DNA of 64,000 bases from assembly GCF_015674855.1 (NCBI RefSeq), contig NZ_JADMLG010000003.1:601934-665933 (forward strand). Reading direction: 5' to 3'. Numbering within the stretch: position 1 is the stretch's first letter; every line of letters begins with the position of its first letter. Of the stretch, positions 26,763 through 35,549 are shown piece by piece. The notes under the pieces were generated by a model that made no database searches, was not told the DNA's origin, and worked only from the letters and a program-made list of their open reading frames with translations. The position numbers and the translations under genes are program-made. Source of the DNA: Nocardia bovistercoris (GTDB lineage: Bacteria; Actinomycetota; Actinomycetes; Mycobacteriales; Mycobacteriaceae).

Positions 26763-28991
26763 ATGGGTATCGGATTGACCGACGACCATCGCGAACTCGG
26801 CGAGGTGGTGCGCGCACTGCTCGAACGACGAGAGGCTCGCGCGGCCGCGCGAGCGATGCTGGAGGCCGCCGAGGACAGCTTGCCCTCGTTCTGGCCGGAA
26901 ATAGCCGAACTCGGCTGGCTTGGCCTGCACATCCACGCCGAATACGGGGGAAGCGGATACGGCCTGGCCGAACTGGTGGTGGTGGTCGAGGAGTTCGGCC
27001 GCGCGGTCGCGCCCGGCCCGTTCGTACCGACCGTGGTCGCCTCGGCGACGGTGGCCGCGTGCGGAACCGCCGCACAGCGCGAGCGTCTCCTACCCGGTTT
27101 GATCGACGGCTCGGTGACCGCGGGCGTCGGACCGGCAGGCGATCTGGAGATCACCGCCGACGGCCGCGCGCGCGGCGATGCCGGAGTCGTGCTCGGCGCG
27201 CCCACCGCGGATCTGTTGCTGCTCGGCGCGGGACCGGATGTGCTCGTGGTCGAGCGCACGGCGGACGGTGTCACGGTGTCGGCGCCGCCGAATCTCGATC
27301 CGACGCGGCGTTCAGGTCACGTGACATTGTCCGAGGTGCGACCGCTCGCCGTGCTGCCCGGCGCTCGCGATACCGCGACGGCCATCGCGCGCACGCTGTT
27401 CGCGGCCGAGGCGGTCGGCGGCGCGAGCGACTGTGTCACCGACGCCGTCGAATACGCGAAGACGCGTACGCAATTCGGTCGGACCATCGCGACTTTCCAA
27501 GCGGTCAAACATCATTGCGCCGACATGTTCGTGGCCGCCGAGTCCGCGGTCGCCACCGTGTGGGACGCGGCACGCGCCGCGGACGACGCGCGGTCCAAGG
27601 CTGCGGCCGAGACTCAGGCCGTGGCGCGGTCCAAGGCTGCGGCCCGAACTCCGGAGGCGGCGCAATTCCAGCTGATCGCCGCGGCCACCGCTGCCCTCGC
27701 CTTCCCCGCCTACGTGCGCGACGCCGAACTGAACATCCAGATCCACGGCGGCATCGGCTTCACCTGGGAACACGACGCGCACCTGCACCTGCGCCGCGCG
27801 CTCGCCCTGCGCGCGCTGTTCGGCGGCGACGCGCCCGCCGCGCAGGTGTACGCGCTCACAGCGGCGGGCACGGTCCGGCGCAACAGCCTCGACCTGCCCG
27901 CCGAAGCCGAGGTGCTGCGCACCGGAATCCGTTCGGACACCGAGCGAATCGCGGCGCTCGACGAATCGGACCGGCATCGCGAACTGATCGCCACCGGATA
28001 CCTCATGCCGCACTGGCCGAAGCCGTGGGGCCGGTCCGCGAGCGCGGTCGAACAGCTGGTCATCGACGAAGAGATGGCGCTGGCGGGAGTGAAACGCCCC
28101 GACTACTCGATCACGGGCTGGGTGATCCTCACCCTGATCCAGCACGGCACCGACGACCAGATCGACAGATACGTGGAGAAGGCGCTGCTGCGCGAGGAGG
28201 TGTGGTGCCAGCTGTTCTCCGAACCCGAGGCGGGCTCGGACGCGGCGGCGGTCAAGACGCGGGCGATCCGGGTGGACGGCGGCTGGCGGGTCACCGGTCA
28301 GAAGGTGTGGACCAGCGGCGCGCACGTGGCTAGCCGCGGCCTGGCGACCGTGCGCACCGACCCCGACGCGCCCAAGCACGCGGGTATCACCGCGATGATC
28401 ATCGATATGCGGGCCGAGGGCGTGCTGGTGCGGCCGCTGCGCACCCTGCTCGGCACCTCGGAATTCAACGAGGTCTTCTTCCAGGACGTGTTCGTGCCCG
28501 ACGAGGACGTGGTCGGCACGCCGAACGCCGGGTGGCGCGTGGCCCGCGCGACGCTCGGCAACGAACGCGTGAGCATCGGCGGCGGCTCGGCGGCGGGTTC
28601 CTTCGCCGAGGACATGCTGATGCCGATGGCGCGCGAGCACGCACACCGACTCGCGGGCGCCGAGGTGCGGATCGGACAGTTCCTCGCCGACGAACACGCC
28701 GTCCGGCTGCTCGAATTGCGCAGGGCCGTGCGCAGTATCGAAGGCGCGGGTCCCGGCCCCGAGGGCAACATCACCAAACTCAAACAGGCCCAACACTGGA
28801 GTGAGCAGACCGCGATCATGTCCGCGATCACCGGACCCGAACTGGCGCTGGCCGAAGGGCAGTCCGCCGTGGTCGGCATGATGACCCTCGGCGCGCGCGC
28901 CATGTCCATCGCGGGCGGCACCTCCGAGATCACCCGCAACCAGATCGCCGAACGCATCCTCGGCATGCCCCGCGACCCGCTGATCACCTGA
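26763..28991 (+). CDS. Double-length acyl-CoA dehydrogenase (FadE34-like)
   Basis: A 742-aa protein holding two acyl-CoA dehydrogenase units in one chain. The first (residues 1-370) has QFGRTIATFQAVKHHCADMF and IHGGIGFTWEHDAHLHLRRA. The second (about 390-742) has CQLFSEPEAGSDAAAVKT, TGQKVWTSGAH and ends GGTSEITRNQIAERILG. M. tuberculosis FadE34, which acts on the steroid side chain, has this layout, while most related enzymes are alpha2beta2 of two genes. GGAGG precedes the ATG. A 21-bp direct repeat (ARSKAAA twice, near 27590-27650) lengthens a helix in the first unit. Confidence 0.9.
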   Translation: MGIGLTDDHRELGEVVRALLERREARAAARAMLEAAEDSLPSFWPEIAELGWLGLHIHAEYGGSGYGLAELVVVVEEFGRAVAPGPFVPTVVASATVAACGTAAQRERLLPGLIDGSVTAGVGPAGDLEITADGRARGDAGVVLGAPTADLLLLGAGPDVLVVERTADGVTVSAPPNLDPTRRSGHVTLSEVRPLAVLPGARDTATAIARTLFAAEAVGGASDCVTDAVEYAKTRTQFGRTIATFQAVKHHCADMFVAAESAVATVWDAARAADDARSKAAAETQAVARSKAAARTPEAAQFQLIAAATAALAFPAYVRDAELNIQIHGGIGFTWEHDAHLHLRRALALRALFGGDAPAAQVYALTAAGTVRRNSLDLPAEAEVLRTGIRSDTERIAALDESDRHRELIATGYLMPHWPKPWGRSASAVEQLVIDEEMALAGVKRPDYSITGWVILTLIQHGTDDQIDRYVEKALLREEVWCQLFSEPEAGSDAAAVKTRAIRVDGGWRVTGQKVWTSGAHVASRGLATVRTDPDAPKHAGITAMIIDMRAEGVLVRPLRTLLGTSEFNEVFFQDVFVPDEDVVGTPNAGWRVARATLGNERVSIGGGSAAGSFAEDMLMPMAREHAHRLAGAEVRIGQFLADEHAVRLLELRRAVRSIEGAGPGPEGNITKLKQAQHWSEQTAIMSAITGPELALAEGQSAVVGMMTLGARAMSIAGGTSEITRNQIAERILGMPRDPLIT

Positions 28992-28999
28992 TTCCTTAC

Positions 29000-29017
29000 C
29001 GCGGAACGGTTTCCGCG
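29000..29017 (+). terminator. Short hairpin after the double acyl-CoA dehydrogenase
   Basis: CGCGGAA and TTCCGCG pair perfectly around a four-base loop, nine bases after the stop. There is no T-run, so it would be a weak or factor-assisted terminator. Confidence 0.4.
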
Positions 29018-29108
29018 CCCGCGCCAGGTTGTCGACGCGAGGTTCCCGACCGGTGACAGATAGGTAAAAATTTCGGTATAAGCGGGTGAATGCGGGTAGA
29101 ACGCGTCC

Positions 29109-30116
29109 ATGAGACTCGCAATCCTGGACATCGGTTCGCATGCGGCGCAACTAGTCGTCGTGGAGGGGTCCGCCCGCGGACCGCTGCGTCCGGTCCGGGC
29201 GATCAAGCGCCCGTTGCGGCTCGAGGGATATATCGAGTGCGACGGCACGATCGGCGGCGCGGGCGTGCGCCGCACGGTGAATGGTGTCACCCGGGTGCTC
29301 GCGGAAGCGCGTCGCTGCGATATCGACGGCTTCTACGCCTTCGTCACCGCCGCGATCCGGGACGCGCCCAACCGCGACGATGTGCTCGACCGCATCGACG
29401 GCGCGGTCGGGATCCGGCCGCAGTTCCTGTCCGGCGCCCAGGAGGCGCACCTGACGTATCTGGCCGTGCGGAGTTGGAGCGGACGGCAGGCCGGGCCGCT
29501 GCTGAGCCTCGACATCGGCGGCGGCAGTACCGAATTGGCGTTCGGCAGCGACGCCGAACCGAGCTTGACCCTGTCGCTGCCGTTGGGCACGCGCCTGCTC
29601 ACGCGCGGTTTCCTGATCGGCGACCCGCCCTCGCTGCCGGAGCGCGCGGGATTGCGCCGCCATATCCGCGCCTGTCTGGCCGAAGTCCGCGATCCGCTGC
29701 TGCGCGAGGGCGGTCCGCGCCGGGTGATCGGCAGTTCGAAGACCTTCAAGCAGCTCGCGCGCATCGCGGGCGCGGGTCCGCAGCGGCATCGGCCGTGGGC
29801 GCAGCGCCCGCTCAGCCGCGACAGCGTGCGTGCCACGGTCGGCAGACTGGCGTGTCTGTCGGCGCGCGAACGCACCCGATTACGCGGGGTCGCGCCCTCG
29901 CGCGCCCGACAACTGCTCGCCGGGGCGATGATCGCCGAGGCCACCATGACCGAATTCGGCATCGACCAGCTCGAGGTCAGTCCGTGGGCGTTGCGGGAAG
30001 GTGTAGCGCTGCACCATATTTCGCATCTGTCCGATCCGGCCGTGACCGTGCCGCTCACTCCGCTGCGATTCCCGACGCAGCGCGAGCCGATAGCAACCAC
30101 CCGGCTACGGACATGA
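29109..30116 (+). CDS. ppx: Ppx/GppA family exopolyphosphatase
   Basis: A 335-aa phosphatase of the ASKHA fold that removes phosphate from polyphosphate or pppGpp. The motifs are AILDIGSHAAQLVV at the N-terminus, the middle SLDIGGGSTELAFG phosphate loop and PLGTRLLTRGF. The length matches the short actinobacterial Ppx form that lacks the C-terminal HD domain. A TATAAG near 29072-29080 is a likely -10 region. Usual DIGSNT is DIGSHA here, a small change at the first motif. It stands alone. Confidence 0.9.
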   Translation: MRLAILDIGSHAAQLVVVEGSARGPLRPVRAIKRPLRLEGYIECDGTIGGAGVRRTVNGVTRVLAEARRCDIDGFYAFVTAAIRDAPNRDDVLDRIDGAVGIRPQFLSGAQEAHLTYLAVRSWSGRQAGPLLSLDIGGGSTELAFGSDAEPSLTLSLPLGTRLLTRGFLIGDPPSLPERAGLRRHIRACLAEVRDPLLREGGPRRVIGSSKTFKQLARIAGAGPQRHRPWAQRPLSRDSVRATVGRLACLSARERTRLRGVAPSRARQLLAGAMIAEATMTEFGIDQLEVSPWALREGVALHHISHLSDPAVTVPLTPLRFPTQREPIATTRLRT

Positions 30117-30438
30117 CCGACTACGTTGCGCAGAACTCAAACTATGGGACGATACATTTCAGCTATCACAATCTATGCAGGTAGAGGCCAATTTTACGGT
30201 TGACCACATATGCGCTCCGATTGATGAATGCACCGGTTACCGCCACCGATCCCCCTTGACCGCAATACTACCGCAATCGCCGATTGGTCGCATTTGCGAA
30301 AGATCCGCCGCACAGGGAGGTTTCAGGTGTCGCGACTCCGACGCGGACACCCGTCGACGGTGACCGAAATGCGCAATCCGGCGGCGAAGATGTCGGTCAC
30401 GCCCGGCGGGCTCGCGCGCGGACAGTAATGTGACGGCA
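30117..30438. other. A/T-richer intergenic region upstream of the DUF574 gene
   Basis: About 320 bases, clearly lower in GC than the flanks (for example 30140-30240). It contains TTGACC near 30198 that could be a -35 element. No gene or RNA family was recognised. Confidence 0.5.
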
Positions 30439-31257
30439 ATGAGCCGGGATACCGAAGACGGCGCGACGCCGCGGACCCAACGGGTGCCCGTCGGCGCCGA
30501 TCCCACCAAGCCGAACGCGGCGCGCGTCTACAACTACATGTTGGGCGGCAAGGACAACTACGAGGTCGACCAGATCCTCGCGCACCAGATGCTGTCCGTG
30601 GCGCCCGATACCAGGACAACCGCCTGGTTCAGCCGCCGATTCCTTTTGCACGCGGTCGAATTCGCGGCCGAAGCGGGCGTGCGGCAGTTCATCGATATCG
30701 GCGCGGGCATCCCGATCTCGCCGAACGTGCACGAGATCGCCCAGAAGATCGAGCCGTCGGCGCGCGTGGTCGCCGTCGACTACGATCCGGTCGTGCATGT
30801 GCACAGCAACGCCCTGCTCGGCAGCACGGCCGGGGTGACCGCCGTACTGGGCGACATCCGCCGTCCCGCGGCCATTCTCGAACAGTTGCGCGCCGAAAGG
30901 CTCATCGACTTCGACCAACCGGTCGCGATCCTGATCGTCGGCGTCCTGCACTACATCATGGACGACGAGGACCCGGCGGGCATCATCGCCACCTTGCGCG
31001 ATGCCGTCGCGCCGGGCAGCTATCTGGCTTTCACCCACGCCACCGTCGACACCCACGCCGACTTCATCGACCGCTCGTCGAGTTCGACGGCGGGCAGTTC
31101 GGCGCAGCCCCGCTACCGCACCCGTGACGAGGTGGCGGCCCTGCTCGAGGGCTTCGACGTGCTCGAACCCGGCGTGGTCACCGTGCAGGACTGGCTCGAC
31201 GACGACCTGCCCGCCACCAAACTCGTCGTCCTCGGCGGCATCGGCCGCACCGTCTGA
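30439..31257 (+). CDS. DUF574 family SAM-dependent methyltransferase
   Basis: A 272-aa protein of the actinobacterial SAM-methyltransferase family DUF574. The family opening is PNAARVYNYMLGGKDNYEVD, then RQFIDIGAGIP as the SAM-binding motif I, VAVDYDPVV and GVLHYIMDDEDP. Such proteins are numerous in Streptomyces and Nocardia and often lie near HTH/DUF397 genes; their substrate is unknown. A GTG at 30430 in frame is an alternative start. The 3' end, with the convergent neighbour's 3' end, belongs to a threefold repeat. Confidence 0.9.
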   Translation: MSRDTEDGATPRTQRVPVGADPTKPNAARVYNYMLGGKDNYEVDQILAHQMLSVAPDTRTTAWFSRRFLLHAVEFAAEAGVRQFIDIGAGIPISPNVHEIAQKIEPSARVVAVDYDPVVHVHSNALLGSTAGVTAVLGDIRRPAAILEQLRAERLIDFDQPVAILIVGVLHYIMDDEDPAGIIATLRDAVAPGSYLAFTHATVDTHADFIDRSSSSTAGSSAQPRYRTRDEVAALLEGFDVLEPGVVTVQDWLDDDLPATKLVVLGGIGRTV

Positions 31258-31442
31258 ACGTTCAGGGCGCGGCGGCGCGGGCCACCCAACTCGCCGTGCT
31301 CCGCGGTGGCCGCACCGCATCGAATACTCGAGGCGCAACGCACAACACGGCGGCGTGAACCACCGAAACCCGTCGTCCTCGGCGTCGGCCGCACCGCTCG
31401 AATACTCAAGGCGCAACGCACAACGCGGCGGCGCGGGCCACC
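31219..31442 (+). repeat. Three tandem ~75-bp copies of the convergent gene junction
   Basis: Three units lie at about 31219-31287, 31288-31364 and 31365-31442. Each begins like the end of the DUF574 gene (ctcgtcgtcctcgg...ggccgcaccg) and ends like the 3' end of the minus-strand MetE-like gene (gcggcggcgcgggccacc). Copies 2 and 3 share caacgcacaac and tcgaatactc; copy 1 is the most diverged. Confidence 0.75.
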
Positions 31443-32455
31443 ATCGCGTCCGCGACGGTGCGCGGACGACGACCGAGTCCGCACGCGCTCGCGACGCCGT
31501 CCACCGGGCGACCCAGTGCGTCCTCGATCATCCGCAGGGTATCGAGCTGCGCTGTCCACGAGGGTGTTTCGTGTACGCATCCGGCGATGAACCGGGTTCC
31601 GGGCGGTAGGTCCAGCTCGCGTAGTGGCGCGTAGAACCTCGCGTCGGTGGCGGGCGGGACGGCGCCCGCCGCGAGCGGGCCGTGTAGGTACTCCAGCGGT
31701 CGCCCCGAAGGCCACTGACGCACAACGGAATTCGCCAGGTCGACGAGTGGGCGGGCGTCTCGCGGTATCGCGCGAGACCGGTTGTTCATACTGCCGAGGC
31801 ACAGGTGCACGCCGAATCGGGTACCCGAGGGCGCGGCCGCGGCCAGTGCCGCGATGTTCTTTCCGAGTCCGACGGCCGCGTCCGCGATCCGGTGCAGCGG
31901 CCGGGCTTTCACCATGGAGATCATCTCGGCGGTCGCCTCCAGCTGCACGACGACATCGTCACCGGCCGCCGCTCGGATCGCGGCGATATCGCGGACCGTC
32001 GCATCGCGAAAGGCGGCGCGGTGCGCGCGGATACCGCCGGGTCCCAACGCGATGAAGGCCAGGGTGAAATCGGTAGGCATGCCGATCTGGAGGGCAAGGC
32101 CGGGCAGGTCGCGTTCCGCGCGGAACCGCCGGAACAGCGGCAAAGCCTCCTCGGCCTCGCGCCGGTAGCCGAGTTCCATTGCCTCGCCTGTCAGTTCGAC
32201 ACCATCCGGAACGCGATGGATCGTCCGCTCACGACTCGACCGAGCCGTGCCGTGCCGCTTGACCTCGAGCACCCCTTGGGCGACGAGATCCTCGATGATC
32301 GGCGTGATGTACCACTCGTACCGACCGGTCTCCCCCGTGGGCAAGCTGAACAGACGCGAACCCGCGCCGTCGAGTATCGCCCGCATCGCCTCCTCGGTAC
32401 TCCCCGCCGGGAAACTGCCGACGAAATGCGCCACCCGCGCGCCCGAGTCGTACAT
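31406..32455 (-). CDS. MetE-like zinc TIM-barrel protein
   Basis: A 349-aa protein of uncertain function with hallmarks of cobalamin-independent methionine synthase (MetE C-terminal domain) and UROD-like barrels. The pair His217-x-Cys219 in FGVHLCLGSM and Cys325 in ACGLGRRPRTV match the zinc ligands HxC and C of MetE. QLEATAEM holds a likely Glu. It is half the length of MetE and lacks the N-terminal folate domain, so it may transfer a methyl or thiol group to another substrate. The start MYDSGARVAHFVGSFP follows an AGAGG. Stop and tail lie inside the triplicated junction repeat. Confidence 0.72.
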   Translation of the reverse strand: MYDSGARVAHFVGSFPAGSTEEAMRAILDGAGSRLFSLPTGETGRYEWYITPIIEDLVAQGVLEVKRHGTARSSRERTIHRVPDGVELTGEAMELGYRREAEEALPLFRRFRAERDLPGLALQIGMPTDFTLAFIALGPGGIRAHRAAFRDATVRDIAAIRAAAGDDVVVQLEATAEMISMVKARPLHRIADAAVGLGKNIAALAAAAPSGTRFGVHLCLGSMNNRSRAIPRDARPLVDLANSVVRQWPSGRPLEYLHGPLAAGAVPPATDARFYAPLRELDLPPGTRFIAGCVHETPSWTAQLDTLRMIEDALGRPVDGVASACGLGRRPRTVADAMVARAAALCVAP

Positions 32456-32713
32456 GGCAGATCGAACCTCTCCAGAACTCCCGCCGACCGCCGTGGTCGA
32501 CCGTGCGCACAGATGCACGCACATATGACGGGAGCATGGCACAAACCCTTGCCGCGCGATAGCTGAGCCGAGAACGCGCTGCGCACCGGCGATTCCACCC
32601 GCACCCGCGATCGGTTCGCCCTGCGCGAGCTCTTGCGCACCGCACGGATCGCCCGCTAGCCTCCGTCACCGGAAGAGGCATGTCACACGCCGATACCGCA
32701 GGGAGTGCAGCAC

Positions 32714-33736
32714 TTGCGAAGCTCGATCCGAGCCGCGGCCGCGGCCGCCGTGGCGGCACTGCTGTGTCTCACGCCCGCCGTTGCCGAAGCCGAACCCACT
32801 GCGCCACAAGATAATTGCCGCGACATCGGCTTCCCCGTACCGCAGGGCACGCTGGCCGCCACCCTGTGCCTGCCCGACCGCCCGACCGACACCGTGATGG
32901 TGCTGATGGCAGGCTCCAACTACAACCACACCTACTGGGATTTCCCCTACGAACCGCAGACCTACAACTTCCGACGCGCCATGAACGCCGCCGGATACGC
33001 GACCCTGGTGGCCGATCGCCTCGGCAACGGCGCGAGCAGCCGACCGCCGAGCCTGTCGCTCACCGCCACCGCCACCGCCGACGCCTTGCACGGCATCGTT
33101 GGTGCGCTGCGCGGCGGAGTCGCGGGCGCAGCGCCGTTCGGCAAGGTCGTCACCGCGGGGCATTCGCTGAGTTCGGGCACCTCGGTGATGGAGGCCACCG
33201 CCTATCGCGACGTCGACGGCGTACTGCTGACCGGCTATTCCCACGCACTGAACATCCCCGAAGTGCTCGGCGTCATCGGCACCTACCACCCCGCCGCCGA
33301 TGACCCGGTATTCGCCGGGCGCGACCTGGATTCCGGCTACCTCGTCACCAGACCCGGTACACGCGAACAGAACTTCTTCGGCGCGGGCAATGTCGACCCG
33401 CGTGTGCTCGCGCTCGACGAGGCGAGCAAGGAGACCTTCTCGCTCACCGAATACCCCGACGGCCTCACCTCGACGCTGCCGGGCATGTCCGCCCGCATCG
33501 ACGTCCCGGTACTCCTGGTGAATGGCAGCCTGGACCGATTGTCCTGCGGCCCGGCCTATTCCGTCTGCCGGGACAGCGCCGCCCTGTATGCCGCCGAGGC
33601 GCCCTACTTCTCCCCCGCCGCCCGGCTGCGCACCTACGTTCTGCCCGACAGCGGACACTCGGTGAACCTCGCCCGCAATACCGCCGGCTACCGCGAGGCC
33701 GTCCTCGACTGGATGAAAGCGACTGTGGGCGAATGA
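32714..33736 (+). CDS. Exported alpha/beta hydrolase
   Basis: A 340-aa secreted hydrolase. A TTG start at 32714 is favoured because GGGAG lies eight bases upstream; a GTG at 32705 is the alternative. Residues 1-26 are a signal peptide with an AEA cleavage region. The nucleophile elbow is GHSLSSG, the acid is in VLLVNGSLDRLSC, and the His is in LPDSGHSVNL. Two or three Cys residues may form disulfides. It is probably an esterase or lipase-like enzyme acting outside the membrane; the substrate is unknown. It converges on the metallophosphoesterase with nine bases between the stops. Confidence 0.85.
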   Translation: MRSSIRAAAAAAVAALLCLTPAVAEAEPTAPQDNCRDIGFPVPQGTLAATLCLPDRPTDTVMVLMAGSNYNHTYWDFPYEPQTYNFRRAMNAAGYATLVADRLGNGASSRPPSLSLTATATADALHGIVGALRGGVAGAAPFGKVVTAGHSLSSGTSVMEATAYRDVDGVLLTGYSHALNIPEVLGVIGTYHPAADDPVFAGRDLDSGYLVTRPGTREQNFFGAGNVDPRVLALDEASKETFSLTEYPDGLTSTLPGMSARIDVPVLLVNGSLDRLSCGPAYSVCRDSAALYAAEAPYFSPAARLRTYVLPDSGHSVNLARNTAGYREAVLDWMKATVGE

Positions 33737-33745
33737 CTTCCGAGT

Positions 33746-35215
33746 TCAGCGATGGGCAACGGTTGGCACGCCGCGATGTCGGGTCCGCAGCGCGGGCGCG
33801 TTCGACTTGCGGGCCCGCCTGATCCCCGACATGTCGCGGCGCACCACGTGATTGCGGTCGGCGAGCGACCCGAGACTGTAGCGCTGCTGCAGCCCGAACA
33901 GCTGGGTGCGGGTGCGTGCGCTCCAGCGCCGCGCGGCGGCCGTCCGAGTGGTCTGGAAGGTGACCATGTACCCGCCCTCGTAGAGCCGCAGCAGCGCGTA
34001 GCCGGTCGGGTATTCCTTGATCGAGGCCACTTCGAGGAATTCCACCGGGACGGCGGTGTCGGGGCGGGTGCGCCGGTTGCGGTGCGTGTGACCGCTGTGG
34101 TGCAGGAACACCCCCGGCGCGCGCTCGTAGAGCTGGTGCAGCGTCGCGCCGTCGCGTCGGTTCAACACGAAGCCGGGGCCGCCGAGATTGCTCATACCGG
34201 ACTCGCGCGTCACCGGGTGATGTCCGAAAACCAGGGTGGGACGGTCGGGTTCCGCGCGCAGCAGGGTGCGCAGCCGCGACATCTGGTCGGCGTCGATGCC
34301 GCCGCCCGCGCCGTCGAGGTCGGTGGTGTCGAGTCCGATCACCCGCAGCCCGTCGAGGTCGTAGTCGTAGAGCCGCTGCCTCGGCAGGAAATACGGCCCC
34401 CAGCAGTCGTGGTGTTCGGTACCGGACAGCCGGACGCCCGACTGCCAGTGCGCACCGACGCGCGGCCGGTCGTGATTGCCGCGGCACACCAACAGGTCCC
34501 GGCCGAATTCGCCGAAGGCGTCGAGCCGGTCTCGCAGCGCGCGCGATTCGGTCGGGCGGCCGTCGCTGGTGAGGTCGCCCGCCAGGATCAGATGGTCCGC
34601 CGCGCGATCGGGTGCGCGCACGTCGGCCAACAGCGCGTCCAGCATGACCGCCGGATACGGCGGCATCCCCGGTTCCTGACGCACGCCGGTCGGCAGCACC
34701 GCCAGGATCTGTCCGCTCACCTCCTCGCCGTAGTGCAGGTCGTTGGCCAGCGCGAGGGTGCGCAGCAGTCGCCCCGGCGGCGGTGTGAGCGTGCGGAACT
34801 CGTGCCGCTGCTCGTCGTTCCACCAGCGCAGCGTCACCCCCGACACCGCGCGCACCCCGTTCGACCGCGCCTCGAACCAGTACCGCCGTCCCGGCTCCAG
34901 TCCGCTGATCTCGACATAGTGGAAAGCGGTCGGCGTCGGATCGAAATACACCACAGGCGGCGGCCTGCGCGAATCCGCGGGGCCGAGGGCGAGTTCGGTA
35001 TCCGCCTCGACCGGACGCCACCGCCCGAGCGGGTCGGCCACGGCGGTCGTCCAGCTCACCGCGACGGACTGGTCGCTCACCGTGAGCACCTCGAGGTCGC
35101 GGGCCATCACCGCCTCGGAAGTGGACGCGAGCACAGTGAGTCCGCCCACCGGAAATGCGGCGACGGCGGTCAGAGCGGTGAGGACGGTCCTGCGGGAAGG
35201 CTCGTAACGGCCCAT
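33746..35215 (-). CDS. Exported metallophosphoesterase with fibronectin-like N-domain
   Basis: A 489-aa calcineurin-like phosphoesterase. The N-terminus has a twin-arginine-like signal (SRRTVLTALTAVAAF). Residues 50-145 resemble a purple acid phosphatase/fibronectin III domain. The metal-binding motifs follow in order: NDLHYGEE, AGDLTSDG, GNHDR, FGHHP and SGHTHRN. It may be a phosphatase or phosphodiesterase in the envelope space. The Arg-rich C-terminal tail is unusual. The start MGRYEPSRR was chosen as the first Met before the signal sequence. Confidence 0.9.
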   Translation of the reverse strand: MGRYEPSRRTVLTALTAVAAFPVGGLTVLASTSEAVMARDLEVLTVSDQSVAVSWTTAVADPLGRWRPVEADTELALGPADSRRPPPVVYFDPTPTAFHYVEISGLEPGRRYWFEARSNGVRAVSGVTLRWWNDEQRHEFRTLTPPPGRLLRTLALANDLHYGEEVSGQILAVLPTGVRQEPGMPPYPAVMLDALLADVRAPDRAADHLILAGDLTSDGRPTESRALRDRLDAFGEFGRDLLVCRGNHDRPRVGAHWQSGVRLSGTEHHDCWGPYFLPRQRLYDYDLDGLRVIGLDTTDLDGAGGGIDADQMSRLRTLLRAEPDRPTLVFGHHPVTRESGMSNLGGPGFVLNRRDGATLHQLYERAPGVFLHHSGHTHRNRRTRPDTAVPVEFLEVASIKEYPTGYALLRLYEGGYMVTFQTTRTAAARRWSARTRTQLFGLQQRYSLGSLADRNHVVRRDMSGIRRARKSNAPALRTRHRGVPTVAHR

Positions 35216-35549
35216 CGCAACCCCTGAGGTAGGTCTATCGACGGCGACGAGCGTATCGACCCGATCGTTACGGTCCGTGAACACCGGTTGAGCCGCACCG
35301 GTCCGTTGACCGCCGGTTTCCTGAATGAGCCACACCGCACGTCATCGGCAGTTCACGAGCCATTCCATCCGAGCCATCCCGTCGCATCGAGCGGAACCAC
35401 CCGCGGTGGCCCGAGTTCGCGCCTCATGAACTCGGGCCGCCCACGCGATCAGCTTCACACATCAGGGTCGTCCCACACGCGCCCCCATACCCGCGATCCG
35501 GCCGCACCCCATCGAGACTCGCCTCACACGCGTTGGCGGGCGCACCCGC
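35216..35549. other. Intergenic region without a supported gene
   Basis: About 330 bases between the metallophosphoesterase start and the cutinase-like stop, both on the minus strand. It should carry the phosphoesterase promoter. No other feature was recognised. Confidence 0.45.

Noticed and set aside
27312..29150. 612-codon minus-strand open frame opposite the double acyl-CoA dehydrogenase
   Set aside because: It is antisense shadow coding with Arg/Gly/His-rich composition and no motif.
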